Shown here one piece after another: positions 1 through 8,928 of a stretch of 64,000 nt of DNA. The notes beneath the pieces are model-generated. The model saw only the letters and a list, made by a program, of their open reading frames with translations, was not told where the DNA came from and did not search any database. Made by a program: the position numbers and the translations under genes. Positions within the stretch are counted from its first letter, which is position 1. Each line of letters starts with the position of its first letter. The stretch comes from Bacillota bacterium (lineage in GTDB: Bacteria; Bacillota; Clostridia; Lachnospirales; Lachnospiraceae): the NCBI GenBank assembly GCA_023435895.1, contig JAEZLH010000028.1, positions 248,001 through 312,000 on the forward strand. The letters run 5' to 3'.

Positions 1-1088
1 CCGATAACACCGATAGTTTTAATTTTATCTTTCTGTAATGGAAGAATTCCATTATTTTTTAATAATACTAAGCTCTTTTCGGTAGCCTGATCAGCAAGTT
101 TCAAATGTTCCTTACATTCAATCACTTCATAAGGAATCTTATCATACTCTGTTTCTTCAAAGCAACCTAACAAAAAGCGTGTGGTGAACAAACGCTCTGC
201 AGCTCTTGTGATATCTTCTTCTGTAATCAAGCCATCCTGGCATGCCTTCAGTAGGTACAGATAGACATTACCACAATTCAAGTCACAGCCTGCCTTTATG
301 GCCATTGCAGCAGATTCTTCTGCTGTACTCGTCACTCCATGGTGCATATGAAAATCTTTCAATGCCCAGCAATCGGATACAAAGTGACCGTCAAATTTCC
401 AATCTCCACGTAAAATGTCCTGAATAAGAGTTGTACTACCACAGCAAGGCTCTCCATTTGTGCGATTGTATGCTCCCATTACTGATTCCACCTTAGCATC
501 CTCCACAAGTGTTTTAAATGCAGGAAGGTAGGTTTCATACATATCTTTTTTGGTCGCAATAGCATTAAAGGAGTGGCGATCAGCCTCCGGACCGGAATGT
601 ACTGCAAAATGTTTTGCACATGCCGCTGTCTTAAGGTATTCGCCATCTCCTTGTAAGCCTTTTACAAAAGCAAATCCCAAACGGCTAGTTAGAAAAGGAT
701 CTTCACCATAGGTTTCATGTCCTCTTCCCCATCTGGGATCACGGAATATATTAACATTGGGAGACCAAAAGGTAAGTCCTTTGTATATATCCCGGTCATT
801 ATGCTTGCTGTATTCATTATATTTTGCTCTGCCCTCCGTAGCAATGGCATCAGCGATTTCTTTCAATAACGAATCATCGAAAGTAGCCGCCATGCCTATT
901 GCCTGTGGAAAGCTTATAGCAACTCCTGCTCGGGCAACACCGTGAAGCGCTTCGCTCCACCAATTATAATCAGGAATTCCTAATCGTTTAATGGACGGAG
1001 CATCATACTTTAGCTGAGAAGCTTTTTCCTCCAATGTCATTTTCGAAACTAGCTCTCTTGCCTTTTTTTTCGCGTCTTCTCTATTCAT
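1..1088 (-). CDS. GH3 glycoside hydrolase, N-terminal part (beta-xylosidase/beta-glucosidase type)
   Basis: The frame is open from an ATG at 1088 to the window edge, so only the first ~362 residues are present. Seen: an N-terminal NWWSEALHGVA block (about residue 42), a KHFAVHSGPE block and the nucleophile block FVSDC (Asp near residue 237), all in GH3 order. The WSEALHGVA form is usual in the GH3 branch that acts on xylo-oligosaccharides and beta-glucosides. A ribosome site (AAGGGAAA) precedes the ATG. No signal peptide is visible, so it probably acts in the cytoplasm on oligosaccharides brought in by the adjacent ABC importer, whose genes end 60 bp upstream on the same strand. Substrate specificity cannot be read from this part. 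Confidence 0.93.
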   Translation of the reverse strand, partial: MNREDAKKKARELVSKMTLEEKASQLKYDAPSIKRLGIPDYNWWSEALHGVARAGVAISFPQAIGMAATFDDSLLKEIADAIATEGRAKYNEYSKHNDRDIYKGLTFWSPNVNIFRDPRWGRGHETYGEDPFLTSRLGFAFVKGLQGDGEYLKTAACAKHFAVHSGPEADRHSFNAIATKKDMYETYLPAFKTLVEDAKVESVMGAYNRTNGEPCCGSTTLIQDILRGDWKFDGHFVSDCWALKDFHMHHGVTSTAEESAAMAIKAGCDLNCGNVYLYLLKACQDGLITEEDITRAAERLFTTRFLLGCFEETEYDKIPYEVIECKEHLKLADQATEKSLVLLKNNGILPLQKDKIKTIGVI

Positions 1089-1148
1089 GTTGTTTCCCTT
1101 GTCAGATATTAATTTTAGTATAATTACAGTAACAATGAAAAGTAAAAA

Positions 1149-1997
1149 TTATTCCTTTACGCCACCTAATGCAACACCGGCGATAATGTACTTGGAAAGT
1201 AAGAAGTACACAACAAATAACGGTAATACAGTAAGTGATAAGCCTAAGTATACAGAACCAAGTTCTGTCTTATAAATATCACCACGCAGTAAGCTTACCA
1301 TGATTGGCATGGTATACTTATCTTTGTCTGATAATAAAATCATCGGCATGAAAAGGTTATTCCAGCTTGATACAAAGGTAAAGATAGCCTGAGTAGCAAT
1401 AGCCGGTTTCATAATCGGAAGGATAATGCTGTTAAAGGTTCTAAACTCACCTGCACCATCAATTCTTGATGAATTAACAATATCAATCTGCAAAGAGGCA
1501 AGAAGATACTGTCTCATAAAGAATACTGTTGCTGGCGCTGCGATTGCAGGCAAAATTAATGGAAGGAAATTATCAGTCATGTGAATCTTAAACATAAACT
1601 GATAGAAACCAATACTAACTACCTGTGAAGGGATCATCATAACAGCCATAATAAATGTAAAGAAAGGCTGACGTAATCTCCAATCATATACAACAAGTGC
1701 ATAAGCGGTTAAGGATGAGAAATAAACTGCACATGCGGTTGCACCAGTGGAAATAATCATAGAGTTCACAAAACCAACCATTGGATTAAAACCTTTACCA
1801 CTGATTACCTTCGCGTTATTAAATAAAAAATGAGAAGGAATCAATGAGATTGATGAATTCTGAATCTCAACTGTGCTACGTGTAGCATTTACAAACATTA
1901 CCCAAAACGGAAGGATACTTAAAATCGCCAAGAAAATACAAACAACATATACAATTGTCTTAAAGGTATATCTTCCCACTTTATTATTTTGTTTCAT
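1149..1997 (-). CDS. ABC sugar transporter permease, MalG/GanQ type
   Basis: 282 residues with about six hydrophobic segments and the cytoplasmic EAA-loop signature of binding-protein-dependent permeases (SRIDGAGEFRTFNSIILP, roughly residues 178-195), which contacts the ATPase. This is the second permease of a CUT1 oligosaccharide importer. It starts at an ATG with AAGGAGGTAGCATA before it and overlaps the stop of the preceding permease in a TAATG arrangement, so the two are translationally coupled. No ATPase gene is in the operon; CUT1 systems of clostridia commonly share one MsmK-like ATPase encoded elsewhere (inference). Confidence 0.93.
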   Translation of the reverse strand: MKQNNKVGRYTFKTIVYVVCIFLAILSILPFWVMFVNATRSTVEIQNSSISLIPSHFLFNNAKVISGKGFNPMVGFVNSMIISTGATACAVYFSSLTAYALVVYDWRLRQPFFTFIMAVMMIPSQVVSIGFYQFMFKIHMTDNFLPLILPAIAAPATVFFMRQYLLASLQIDIVNSSRIDGAGEFRTFNSIILPIMKPAIATQAIFTFVSSWNNLFMPMILLSDKDKYTMPIMVSLLRGDIYKTELGSVYLGLSLTVLPLFVVYFLLSKYIIAGVALGGVKE

Positions 1998-2974
1998 TAT
2001 GCTACCTCCTTCGATGCTTTATTAGCCAATCTTTGCGCTTTTTCAAGCTTCTTGATAGCCTTTTTCTGCTCAGCTGCATATTTATCACGCATTAAGTAGA
2101 ATATGATACCTGATAACACAGAAATAATTAAGAATAAAATCATACTTGCTGCAGCTGCACGATTATATAAGTAGCTACCCCAGAATGCCTGATTAAAGAT
2201 AAACACACTGGTAGTGGTTGTCGCATTATCCGGTCCACCCATCAAATATAATTTCGGTATATCAAACATCTGTAAACCACCGATCATACTTGTAATTAAT
2301 GTAAACAATAAAATTGTTCTAAGATTCGGTAACGTTACAAAGAAAAATGTCTGAATACCGTTCGCACCATCAATATCAGATGCTTCAAACAATTCAGGAT
2401 TCATACCTAATACACCTGAAATAAGAACGATCATTGTATATCCATACCACATCCAAAATTGGATAAATGCAACTACACCCTGGGATATTCCCTTATCCAC
2501 GGCGAAATTTATTGGTTCATTGATAAATCCGAACATTTTTAATAAGTCATTCACAGGGCCAATCGGATATCCGAACAAGGAGTTAAATAAAATAGCAATT
2601 GTTGCAGCGGTAATAATATTCGGCATATAGAATATAACTTTAAATGCGCCTTGTCCCTTGATTTTGTTTCTGTGGCTTGTAAACCAAGCAGTAAGTAAGA
2701 GTGCTAAAACAATCTGAGGAACAAAGTTTACTATCCAAATATATAAGGTATTTGTTAATGAAGTCTTAAATAAAGGATTATTTAAAATCATTCTAAAATT
2801 CTTAAGAGGTTCATCAAGAACCTTGAAATCTGTTTTTCCCAGACCCTTTAAATCGGTAAATCCGATAAATGTCGTATAAAACACAGGGTATAACATAAAA
2901 AATATAAACGCAAGCACGAAAGGTATGCAAAAGATGTATCCATATTTTGCGTAACTAATTCTTTTACGTCGCAT
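1997..2974 (-). CDS. ABC sugar transporter permease, MalF/LplB type
   Basis: 325 residues from the ATG at 2974, chosen over an in-frame GTG at 2983 because GGAGGTGG lies just before the ATG and would overlap the GTG. Six or so transmembrane segments; EAA-loop motif FEASDIDGANGIQTFFFVTLP near residues 203-222. The C-terminal tail is unusually Lys/Ala-rich (KKAIKKLEKAQRLANKA). It is the first permease of the importer and pairs with the next gene; the binding protein gene precedes it by 221 bp containing two hairpins. Confidence 0.92.
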   Translation of the reverse strand: MRRKRISYAKYGYIFCIPFVLAFIFFMLYPVFYTTFIGFTDLKGLGKTDFKVLDEPLKNFRMILNNPLFKTSLTNTLYIWIVNFVPQIVLALLLTAWFTSHRNKIKGQGAFKVIFYMPNIITAATIAILFNSLFGYPIGPVNDLLKMFGFINEPINFAVDKGISQGVVAFIQFWMWYGYTMIVLISGVLGMNPELFEASDIDGANGIQTFFFVTLPNLRTILLFTLITSMIGGLQMFDIPKLYLMGGPDNATTTTSVFIFNQAFWGSYLYNRAAAASMILFLIISVLSGIIFYLMRDKYAAEQKKAIKKLEKAQRLANKASKEVA

Positions 2975-3086
2975 AAGAGCCACCTCCGGAAACTATAAAT
3001 AATATCTACCTCTTGTAGAGTGATCCATATAAGCCTTTGTATCTTTATAACCAAACCAGTCACATTATATGGATAAAAAATATGCT

Positions 3087-3182
3087 CAAATGCGATGCAT
3101 TTGAAGCCCCTTAATAATCATTAAAAAATAAAATCAATGTACATATATTATGGGAGCGGCCGATAAGGCACGCCCGCCCCCA
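3087..3182 (-). other. Intercistronic hairpins between binding-protein and permease genes
   Basis: Two dyads lie in the 221-bp gap: a perfect 7-bp stem with a 3-nt loop at 3087-3103 (CAAATGC/GCATTTG) and a GC-rich imperfect stem at 3150-3182 (ATGGGAGCGG paired with CCGCCCCCAT). Neither is followed by a T-run in the minus direction. In ABC importer operons such hairpins often protect the 3' end of the highly expressed binding-protein message from decay; that role is inferred. Confidence 0.5.
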
Positions 3183-3195
3183 TTAAGAAACTTAA

Positions 3196-4626
3196 TTATT
3201 CTGCTTCAATATCTAAGGTATCAGCTACAGTCTGCTTAAAGTCTGCAATTGCTTGCTCTTTAGACTTCTTACCAGCTGTGTAAACGTTAACCTGATCACG
3301 GAATGCCTTGTTGATAGACTCATCAAGTGGAGTCTTGTTATCTCCTCTTGCGTTCTTACCAGCAGGTACGAATACTTCAAACATATTCTGTCCGTTTAAG
3401 AAATCAAGTTTACCATCAGACTTGGACATTACAGTACCGGAAGCTACAGTATCCTTTGTTCCGCCAGGACCGTTAAGTGTTCCGTTAGCCCAGAAGTACT
3501 GAAGACCAGTATCGGAAGAATCAAGTGTGATCCAAGAGATGATATCGCCAACTGTTTTCTTAATCTTTGTATCTTTGTTACCAAGAATCCATGTGCCACC
3601 CCACATGAAACCGATTGTAGGTTCACAAGCAGCCCAATCGCCGTATGTGCCTTCGCCAATCTTCTTACCGCCGCTATGATCTGCAAGTACATAATTGATT
3701 AACCATGCAGGACCAAAGAAACCAAATACCTGAGTTTTAGCTGTTTTAGTCATATCAGCATACCAAGCATCTGTCCAGTCGGTAGTATTGTTGCTGTAAC
3801 CGTTGTCTTTAAGCTCTTTTGCATAATCTAAGAACTGCTCACGCTTAGGATCGATATGAAGCTTACCATCAACTAACCAACCCTTGTCAGAGCTGTTTTC
3901 GAATGCATGCCAGATATCTCCATCACCGGATACAATTGCATAACCCTTAGCTTTTAAATCTTTTGCTGCTGCAAAGAATTTATCCCATCCGGGACCAATC
4001 TTATCTTTGATCTGTGTAGGATCGTCTGTACCCCATGTAGCTGTAGCGATAGAACGACGATAGATGAATGCACCACCAGTTGCCTGATATCCAAGACCTA
4101 CTAATTTACCGTCTGTGTTAGTACCCATATCAATGGTGTACTTAGCGATATCAGCTTCTTTGGTGAGCTTTTCAACATCAATACCAAGATCAACATAAGG
4201 AGCTGCGTACTTAGCACCTTCACCCTGAGTATACTTTAATACGAAAGCTGCCTCAGCTGTGTAGATATCAGGAGTAGCGTCTCCACCTGATGAAAGAGCT
4301 GTATCCAATGCAGGCTGATATAAACCATCTGTAGTAGATACTATCTGAGTTTTAACTTCATACTTAAAATCACTGTGAAGTTCTTTGTACTTGGTCAACA
4401 TATCAGGAACTTCTTTTGTAAAGCTCATGATGTTGATTACTTTAACTGCAGGATCATCAGTAACTTGTACGACTGCAGGTTGTGTCGGTGCAGTAGTAGC
4501 AGTTGCGCCAGCTGATTGTGTAGGAGCTGGTGTTGTCTTTGTGTCGTCGCCTTTCTTGCCGCAACCTGTAAGTAAAGTAGATACTACAAGAACGGAAGTA
4601 AGAAGTAAAGCCATAAATCGTTTCAT
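3196..4626 (-). CDS. ABC sugar transporter extracellular solute-binding lipoprotein
   Basis: 476 residues. N-terminal lipoprotein signal peptide ending LLTGC (lipidated Cys at residue 22), a Thr/Pro/Ala-rich linker to about residue 55, then a family 1 extracellular solute-binding fold typical of oligosaccharide importers (motifs YVDLGID, GPGWDKFFAAA, TWILGNKD). AGAGGAGGG precedes the ATG. First gene of the importer operon and divergent from an AraC-type regulator, with tandem operator-like repeats just upstream. The ligand is probably the oligosaccharide cleaved by the GH3 enzyme downstream; which sugar is unknown. Confidence 0.93.
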   Translation of the reverse strand: MKRFMALLLTSVLVVSTLLTGCGKKGDDTKTTPAPTQSAGATATTAPTQPAVVQVTDDPAVKVINIMSFTKEVPDMLTKYKELHSDFKYEVKTQIVSTTDGLYQPALDTALSSGGDATPDIYTAEAAFVLKYTQGEGAKYAAPYVDLGIDVEKLTKEADIAKYTIDMGTNTDGKLVGLGYQATGGAFIYRRSIATATWGTDDPTQIKDKIGPGWDKFFAAAKDLKAKGYAIVSGDGDIWHAFENSSDKGWLVDGKLHIDPKREQFLDYAKELKDNGYSNNTTDWTDAWYADMTKTAKTQVFGFFGPAWLINYVLADHSGGKKIGEGTYGDWAACEPTIGFMWGGTWILGNKDTKIKKTVGDIISWITLDSSDTGLQYFWANGTLNGPGGTKDTVASGTVMSKSDGKLDFLNGQNMFEVFVPAGKNARGDNKTPLDESINKAFRDQVNVYTAGKKSKEQAIADFKQTVADTLDIEAE

Positions 4627-5188
4627 ATATTACCCTCCTCTAATTTTGTATGTTTACCATACAAGTGAATTTTAACAAATTTTTTCATGACAGGCTCCTC
4701 ATATATTGCTATTCTATTATCAAAAATTGCTATTTTATCATTTCTTTTGTGAAATATATATAAAATATATATATATTAGTAGGTGTGCTATGCATTTATT
4801 TGTTACGTTTTTGAATATATTCACTTAAACACGATAAATTTCATTCGTTATTTTTATGAAAAACCCCATATAAATAGCAGGGAAATATAGAAATCATAAC
4901 GATAGCCTCCTTCTGAATCAATGAAGAAAGCAATGGTTTATCGCATTTCAATCTCCACAGCACAAAAAAATTGCTATGGCTTACTAGTAATATTAACTAT
5001 TCCGGAATAATATCTATAATAAAATCAGTAACTTTTGTCTTTATCGTTATTAATATGTCCATTTACTATAGAAACATACTTATGTCAAGTATTGATTTTT
5101 TTACAGCATTATAATAAGATGTTAAGTAACATCAATTGTAATTTTCCTACAATGTATCCTGTTAACGATTTTGCAAAGGAAGCGGCTT
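4627..5188. promoter_or_regulatory. Divergent control region with AraC-type tandem repeats
   Basis: 562 bp between the binding-protein gene and the divergent araC-like gene. At 4705-4722 and 4726-4740 lie two direct copies of ATTGCTATT-Y-TAT-TATCA, 21 bp apart start to start, which is the spacing AraC dimers prefer; a third partial copy (AAATTGCTAT) is at 4970-4979. They lie about 80-115 bp upstream of the binding-protein ATG, a plausible activator position. A TATAAT at 5109-5114 may be the -10 of the regulator gene. No gene was found here. Confidence 0.45.
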
Positions 5189-6043
5189 ATGATAGAAAAT
5201 CTTCGTGGAATACAAGAAACTGTTAATTTTAAACCAAATACAAATATACGTCTTTATGAGAATGAAGACTACGAGGAATATCCAGCTCATTGGCATGCAC
5301 CACTAGAAATCATAATGCCAATCAGTAATACATATCATGTAAATTGCTGCAAAGTAAAGTACGCCTTGCGGGAAGGTGATTTACTGATTATCAATCCTGG
5401 TATTGTTCATTCTATGGACGCATCTCCGGGAAGAAGGCTGATTTTTCAAGCTGATTTTACCTTATTACATGGTATAAAAGATCTTGAATCGACTCTTTCC
5501 TACATTTCTCCAGCTCTACTTGTCACATCAGAGCAGTCACCTGAAACACATGAGAAGATTTATCAATTGATGATTGAGATTGCGGATGAATATTTTAGCG
5601 AAGCACCATTAAGTGAGGCCTCAATTTATGCGAAACTGATCGAAATTTTTGTTCTAGTTGGCAGAAGTTATTCTCCTGACACCCGACTTTTAAACAGTAG
5701 TGCTATTAAGCATCAAGAATATACAGAGCGGTTTTTGTCCATCTGTACCTATATTAATGATCATTGTACCGATGATTTAACTTTAGATGATGTTGCTAAT
5801 CTGTCCGGTTTCAGCAAATATCATTTCAGCCGGCTCTTTAAACAATTCACTAATATCTCTTTCTATAAATATCTGAATATTAAACGAATTGAAACTGCTG
5901 AAAAGTTATTGATTGATAAGAATCTCACGATTACTGATGCGGCACTTAGATGTGGATTTAGCAGCTTATCTGCATTTATTCGAATGTTTAAAATTATAAA
6001 GGGCTGCACACCTACTGAATTCAAGACAACCTACACTTCTTAA
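5189..6043 (+). CDS. AraC-family transcriptional regulator with cupin sensor domain
   Basis: 284 residues from the ATG at 5189, preferred over an in-frame TTG at 5171 because AAAGGAAG sits 5 bases before the ATG. N-terminal AraC-binding cupin-like half (HWHAPLEIIMP around residue 40, followed by GDLLIINPG), then two helix-turn-helix motifs (DDVANLSGFSKYHFSRLFK and the second in ITDAALRCGFSSLSAF). It diverges from the ABC sugar importer and is the likely sugar-responsive activator of that operon. A terminator follows. Confidence 0.9.
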   Translation: MIENLRGIQETVNFKPNTNIRLYENEDYEEYPAHWHAPLEIIMPISNTYHVNCCKVKYALREGDLLIINPGIVHSMDASPGRRLIFQADFTLLHGIKDLESTLSYISPALLVTSEQSPETHEKIYQLMIEIADEYFSEAPLSEASIYAKLIEIFVLVGRSYSPDTRLLNSSAIKHQEYTERFLSICTYINDHCTDDLTLDDVANLSGFSKYHFSRLFKQFTNISFYKYLNIKRIETAEKLLIDKNLTITDAALRCGFSSLSAFIRMFKIIKGCTPTEFKTTYTS

Positions 6044-6093
6044 TTGATATGACAGAATGACCCCATATCTCTATTGCATACTACAACACATAC

Positions 6094-6149
6094 AAAACGG
6101 CAGTTGTAACGCATCCGCACTGAATGCATGTTTACAACCGCCGTTTTTT
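6094..6149. terminator. Bidirectional rho-independent terminator
   Basis: AAAACGGCAGTTGTAA pairs imperfectly with TTTACAACCGCCGTTTT across a short loop that has its own GCAT pairing; runs of T follow on the plus strand and of A precede. It separates the convergent araC-like gene and the transglutaminase gene. Confidence 0.8.
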
Positions 6150-6213
6150 ATGCTACCGTTTGACCATTCCTGTTTTCACAAGTACTAGAAAAACCGTAAT
6201 ATTTTAGTCGCTA

Positions 6214-7197
6214 TTAATATCTTGCTCCCATTTTTACTTCACTAATCGCTTTGGTAGCAGTTTTGGGGTATTTTGGAACATCCCAAATATGCGTATTGCC
6301 TGCTTTCTTCGAATACTCCTCCAACTGTTTGCTTGTTACCAAACAGAAGGTTGCCTGTTTGCTTCTTGGTGTGGAATCGAAATGATACCATCCTCCATCC
6401 ACAAATACCAGATTCCACCAGTGATGACCTTCACCTTTGTATCTAGTTACCATCAGATTAGGGATGCCCGCTCTGGTAAGAAGGACTTTGGATACAGAAT
6501 AATATGCGAAGCAATCTCCACCATTATACTTCATGCCATACTCTGCTGCTTTTTCCCAGTCTGTCTCATCATAATTATCCACATAGGCAATGTTCTTTCT
6601 GATATAGACATAAATTGCTTTCGCTTTTTCTTCATCACTCATGGAGTCATTTACGATTTCACTTAATAGTTCATCCGCCATCTGATCAATTTTCTTCGGG
6701 AGTCTAACCTCAACTTTTGCAACTGCCTCAGAGGTATTTCCAGAACTATCTGTCGCGGTAAAGGTTACTTCATATACGCCTTCCTTTGTATAATCAACTT
6801 GGTCAGTATTTACATCAAGCTTAACCTCTTCACCACTGTCATCTTTTACTTTTACATATTCAGAAAAATCATATTCCTTATCTGGGTAAACAACCATAAA
6901 CACGGAATCTCCGAAATAACTGCCTTCCCCAACCATACCGCTTATGACAGGAGGAGTTGTATCGCCTGAGTTTGCGCTCTTCGTAGGTTCACCTTCCTTA
7001 GTAGGTTCCGCTTCCTTCGTAGGTTCCTTTGTATTATCTGCATCGCCTGCTTTTGTAGGTTCTACAGTTGCTGTTGGAGAGTTTTCCGGTGATTTCCCAT
7101 CATTTTTGTCTGTTATTTTGGCAAATGCACCACTAAGATACAATATAACACCTACTATGACTACCAGTGCAAATACCGCCCATTTTCTAATTTTCAT
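6214..7197 (-). CDS. Membrane-anchored transglutaminase-like protein
   Basis: 327 residues. One N-terminal membrane anchor (8-25), a Thr/Lys/Glu/Pro-rich spacer with PTKE repeats (about 40-80), an Ig-like domain (about 81-166, opening TTPPVISG), then a transglutaminase/papain-like core with all three catalytic residues visible: Cys229 in GGDCFAYY, His in GEGHHWW (258/259) and Asp274 in HFDSTP. Such extracytoplasmic enzymes act as peptidases or acyl-transferases on the cell surface; the substrate is unknown. It is the last gene of the dlt-like operon, 106 bp after the lipoprotein. The start has no good ribosome site, so expression may be low. Confidence 0.85.
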   Translation of the reverse strand: MKIRKWAVFALVVIVGVILYLSGAFAKITDKNDGKSPENSPTATVEPTKAGDADNTKEPTKEAEPTKEGEPTKSANSGDTTPPVISGMVGEGSYFGDSVFMVVYPDKEYDFSEYVKVKDDSGEEVKLDVNTDQVDYTKEGVYEVTFTATDSSGNTSEAVAKVEVRLPKKIDQMADELLSEIVNDSMSDEEKAKAIYVYIRKNIAYVDNYDETDWEKAAEYGMKYNGGDCFAYYSVSKVLLTRAGIPNLMVTRYKGEGHHWWNLVFVDGGWYHFDSTPRSKQATFCLVTSKQLEEYSKKAGNTHIWDVPKYPKTATKAISEVKMGARY

Positions 7198-7303
7198 AAG
7201 TTTTTACTAACGTATAATCAAACGCTTTATACTTTCCTTTCCATGATTTGTTCACATAAACTTTGACATGAAACAATGCTTATTTATGTGCTATAACTCA
7301 TTT

Positions 7304-7795
7304 CTACTTTGCCATATACTGAACACTGCTAACTTTATTCGAATCATCCAATTCGATTACCAGCTTTGATTTGCCTTTTGTATAAGTATAAACTCCGAAT
7401 TTACCCTTTTCATCGCCGTATGCTTTAAATACCTCTTTATCCGAGCTTCCGATTTTTATATCCTCTTTTGTTGCTACACTGGGATCTGTTAATGTAATGC
7501 CATTGATGTACTCTTCCCCATCCTTAGTTTTTGAATAGGTTGTAATAGTAACACCCTTGTATACATAAGTTCTGTCATATCCATCATAAGCACAGCTTGC
7601 AGTCTTTTTTGTATCATCCGGAGTACCAGCTGCCTCCAACAATTTCTTCGCCTCACTATCGATTGTAACCGTTTCGCCCTTATATTCAAAATCAAAATCT
7701 TTCGATCCGGTTGTTGTGCTCTTACCGGAACACGCCACCATTAATGTCATCGCAAGAACGGTAATAGTAATTCCAAACATTCTTTTAAAATTCAT
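7304..7795 (-). CDS. Small lipoprotein of the dlt-like operon
   Basis: 163 residues with a lipoprotein signal ending LMVAC (Cys22). The mature part has an alternating charged/Thr-rich sequence with TDPSVATKEDIKIGSSDKEV followed by YGDEKGKFGVYTY, reminiscent of small clostridial lipoproteins with two beta-rich repeats that monitor or bind surface ligands, but I do not recognise a named family. AAGGAGA precedes the ATG. It lies 20 bp after the SGNH gene, so it is surely in the same transcript and probably acts outside the membrane with the acyl-transfer machinery. Confidence 0.8.
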   Translation of the reverse strand: MNFKRMFGITITVLAMTLMVACSGKSTTTGSKDFDFEYKGETVTIDSEAKKLLEAAGTPDDTKKTASCAYDGYDRTYVYKGVTITTYSKTKDGEEYINGITLTDPSVATKEDIKIGSSDKEVFKAYGDEKGKFGVYTYTKGKSKLVIELDDSNKVSSVQYMAK

Positions 7796-7815
7796 ATTTT
7801 TCTCCTTCCTTTCTT

Positions 7816-8898
7816 TTACTTACCCTTTTCATCATCGGTGGCTTCTCCACCAAAGCTTTTCAGGTAACCGTACTTTTCTAGTTCATCGTGTTGTGCCTGT
7901 TTCATATCGTTATAAAAGTTTACTTTTTTAGTCCAAACTTTATCAAGTTTTTTCTCACCTCTATGATCTGCCAGTTGATAATCCTTCTGTAATACTCCTC
8001 CTAAATGCTTTGAGAGTTTCTCCGCTCCGGATAAATTCATATGAAGTCCTTCATCATAGGTATCTTTACTGAAATCAATCGGTATTTCATCTACAAGCTT
8101 TAGATAATTAATATATGGTAAATTTTTCTCTGCTGCATAATCAACTATTTGTTTCTCGTATTCATCATACCAAACCGGTGAAAGGCTGGGTGCCTTCACA
8201 AGTATCAATTGAATCCCCTTCTCCTTGCACAAATTGACGATTTTGTCCATATACTTCCAGGCATTATCACCAAATTCATAGGACTTTGGAGGAATATCTT
8301 CCACATCTCCAGTAACAGGTGCAACATCTACACGCATATAATACCCATTATTGGTAACTTTGCGCTTTTTGAGATAATATTTCATATCACTATCTGTTAA
8401 CTGGGTAATTCTGCTATGGTATCTTAGAAATGGAAAAACATAATCCAAGAAATTTTCACCCTCTGTCATTGAAGCCTTAATATCATTGACTTTGGCCATA
8501 GACCACTGCATTCCATCAATGGTCATACGATTGTACTCTTCCCTCTGGGGTTCATTATATTTTAATGATAACACATTAAATACAACCGCCTTAGGCTTTT
8601 CTTTTCTTAACGTATCTTCTAACAGATAATAGGATTGCCATATAAGCTGCTGAGCACTACCTCTGATATAGCTAGTAATACCATAATCCTCCCAAAGGGT
8701 AATCGGGCTAAAGTTCTCATAAAGCTCACAATCGCCTATAAAAACCACATCATGGTTTGTTGTTTCTGAATAATATTCCTCGATGAATGATCCTTCCAAA
8801 ACATCGTCCATGTACTTTGGCATCACCAGTCTTTGAATCAGGAAGAAAGCCAAAACACATAGTGCGACCACGATCAATCTCCGTATAATCTTCTTCAT
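7816..8898 (-). CDS. DltD-like membrane-anchored SGNH/GDSL protein with Cys at the nucleophile position
   Basis: 360 residues from the ATG at 8898 (GGAG seven bases before it; an in-frame TTG at 8910 overlaps that site). N-terminal membrane anchor (about 5-25) and an extracytoplasmic SGNH fold. Block I reads VVFIGDCELYENF, so the residue where DltD and related enzymes carry Ser (GSSE) is Cys57. The C-terminal catalytic block is DEGLHMNLSGAEKL (Asp282, His286). Directly follows an MBOAT gene, as dltD-like proteins do, and probably completes transfer of an acyl or aminoacyl group to a surface polymer. Whether Cys57 is catalytic is untested; it may be the rule in this subfamily. Confidence 0.82.
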   Translation of the reverse strand: MKKIIRRLIVVALCVLAFFLIQRLVMPKYMDDVLEGSFIEEYYSETTNHDVVFIGDCELYENFSPITLWEDYGITSYIRGSAQQLIWQSYYLLEDTLRKEKPKAVVFNVLSLKYNEPQREEYNRMTIDGMQWSMAKVNDIKASMTEGENFLDYVFPFLRYHSRITQLTDSDMKYYLKKRKVTNNGYYMRVDVAPVTGDVEDIPPKSYEFGDNAWKYMDKIVNLCKEKGIQLILVKAPSLSPVWYDEYEKQIVDYAAEKNLPYINYLKLVDEIPIDFSKDTYDEGLHMNLSGAEKLSKHLGGVLQKDYQLADHRGEKKLDKVWTKKVNFYNDMKQAQHDELEKYGYLKSFGGEATDDEKGK

Positions 8899-8928
8899 AT
8901 ATAACTCCAATCTTTTGTCTATGCTATG

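Noticed and set aside
7000..7080. PTKE repeats in the transglutaminase gene as a mobile or CRISPR-like repeat
   Set aside because: They are a low-complexity linker in the protein, with degenerate codons and no regular spacing.
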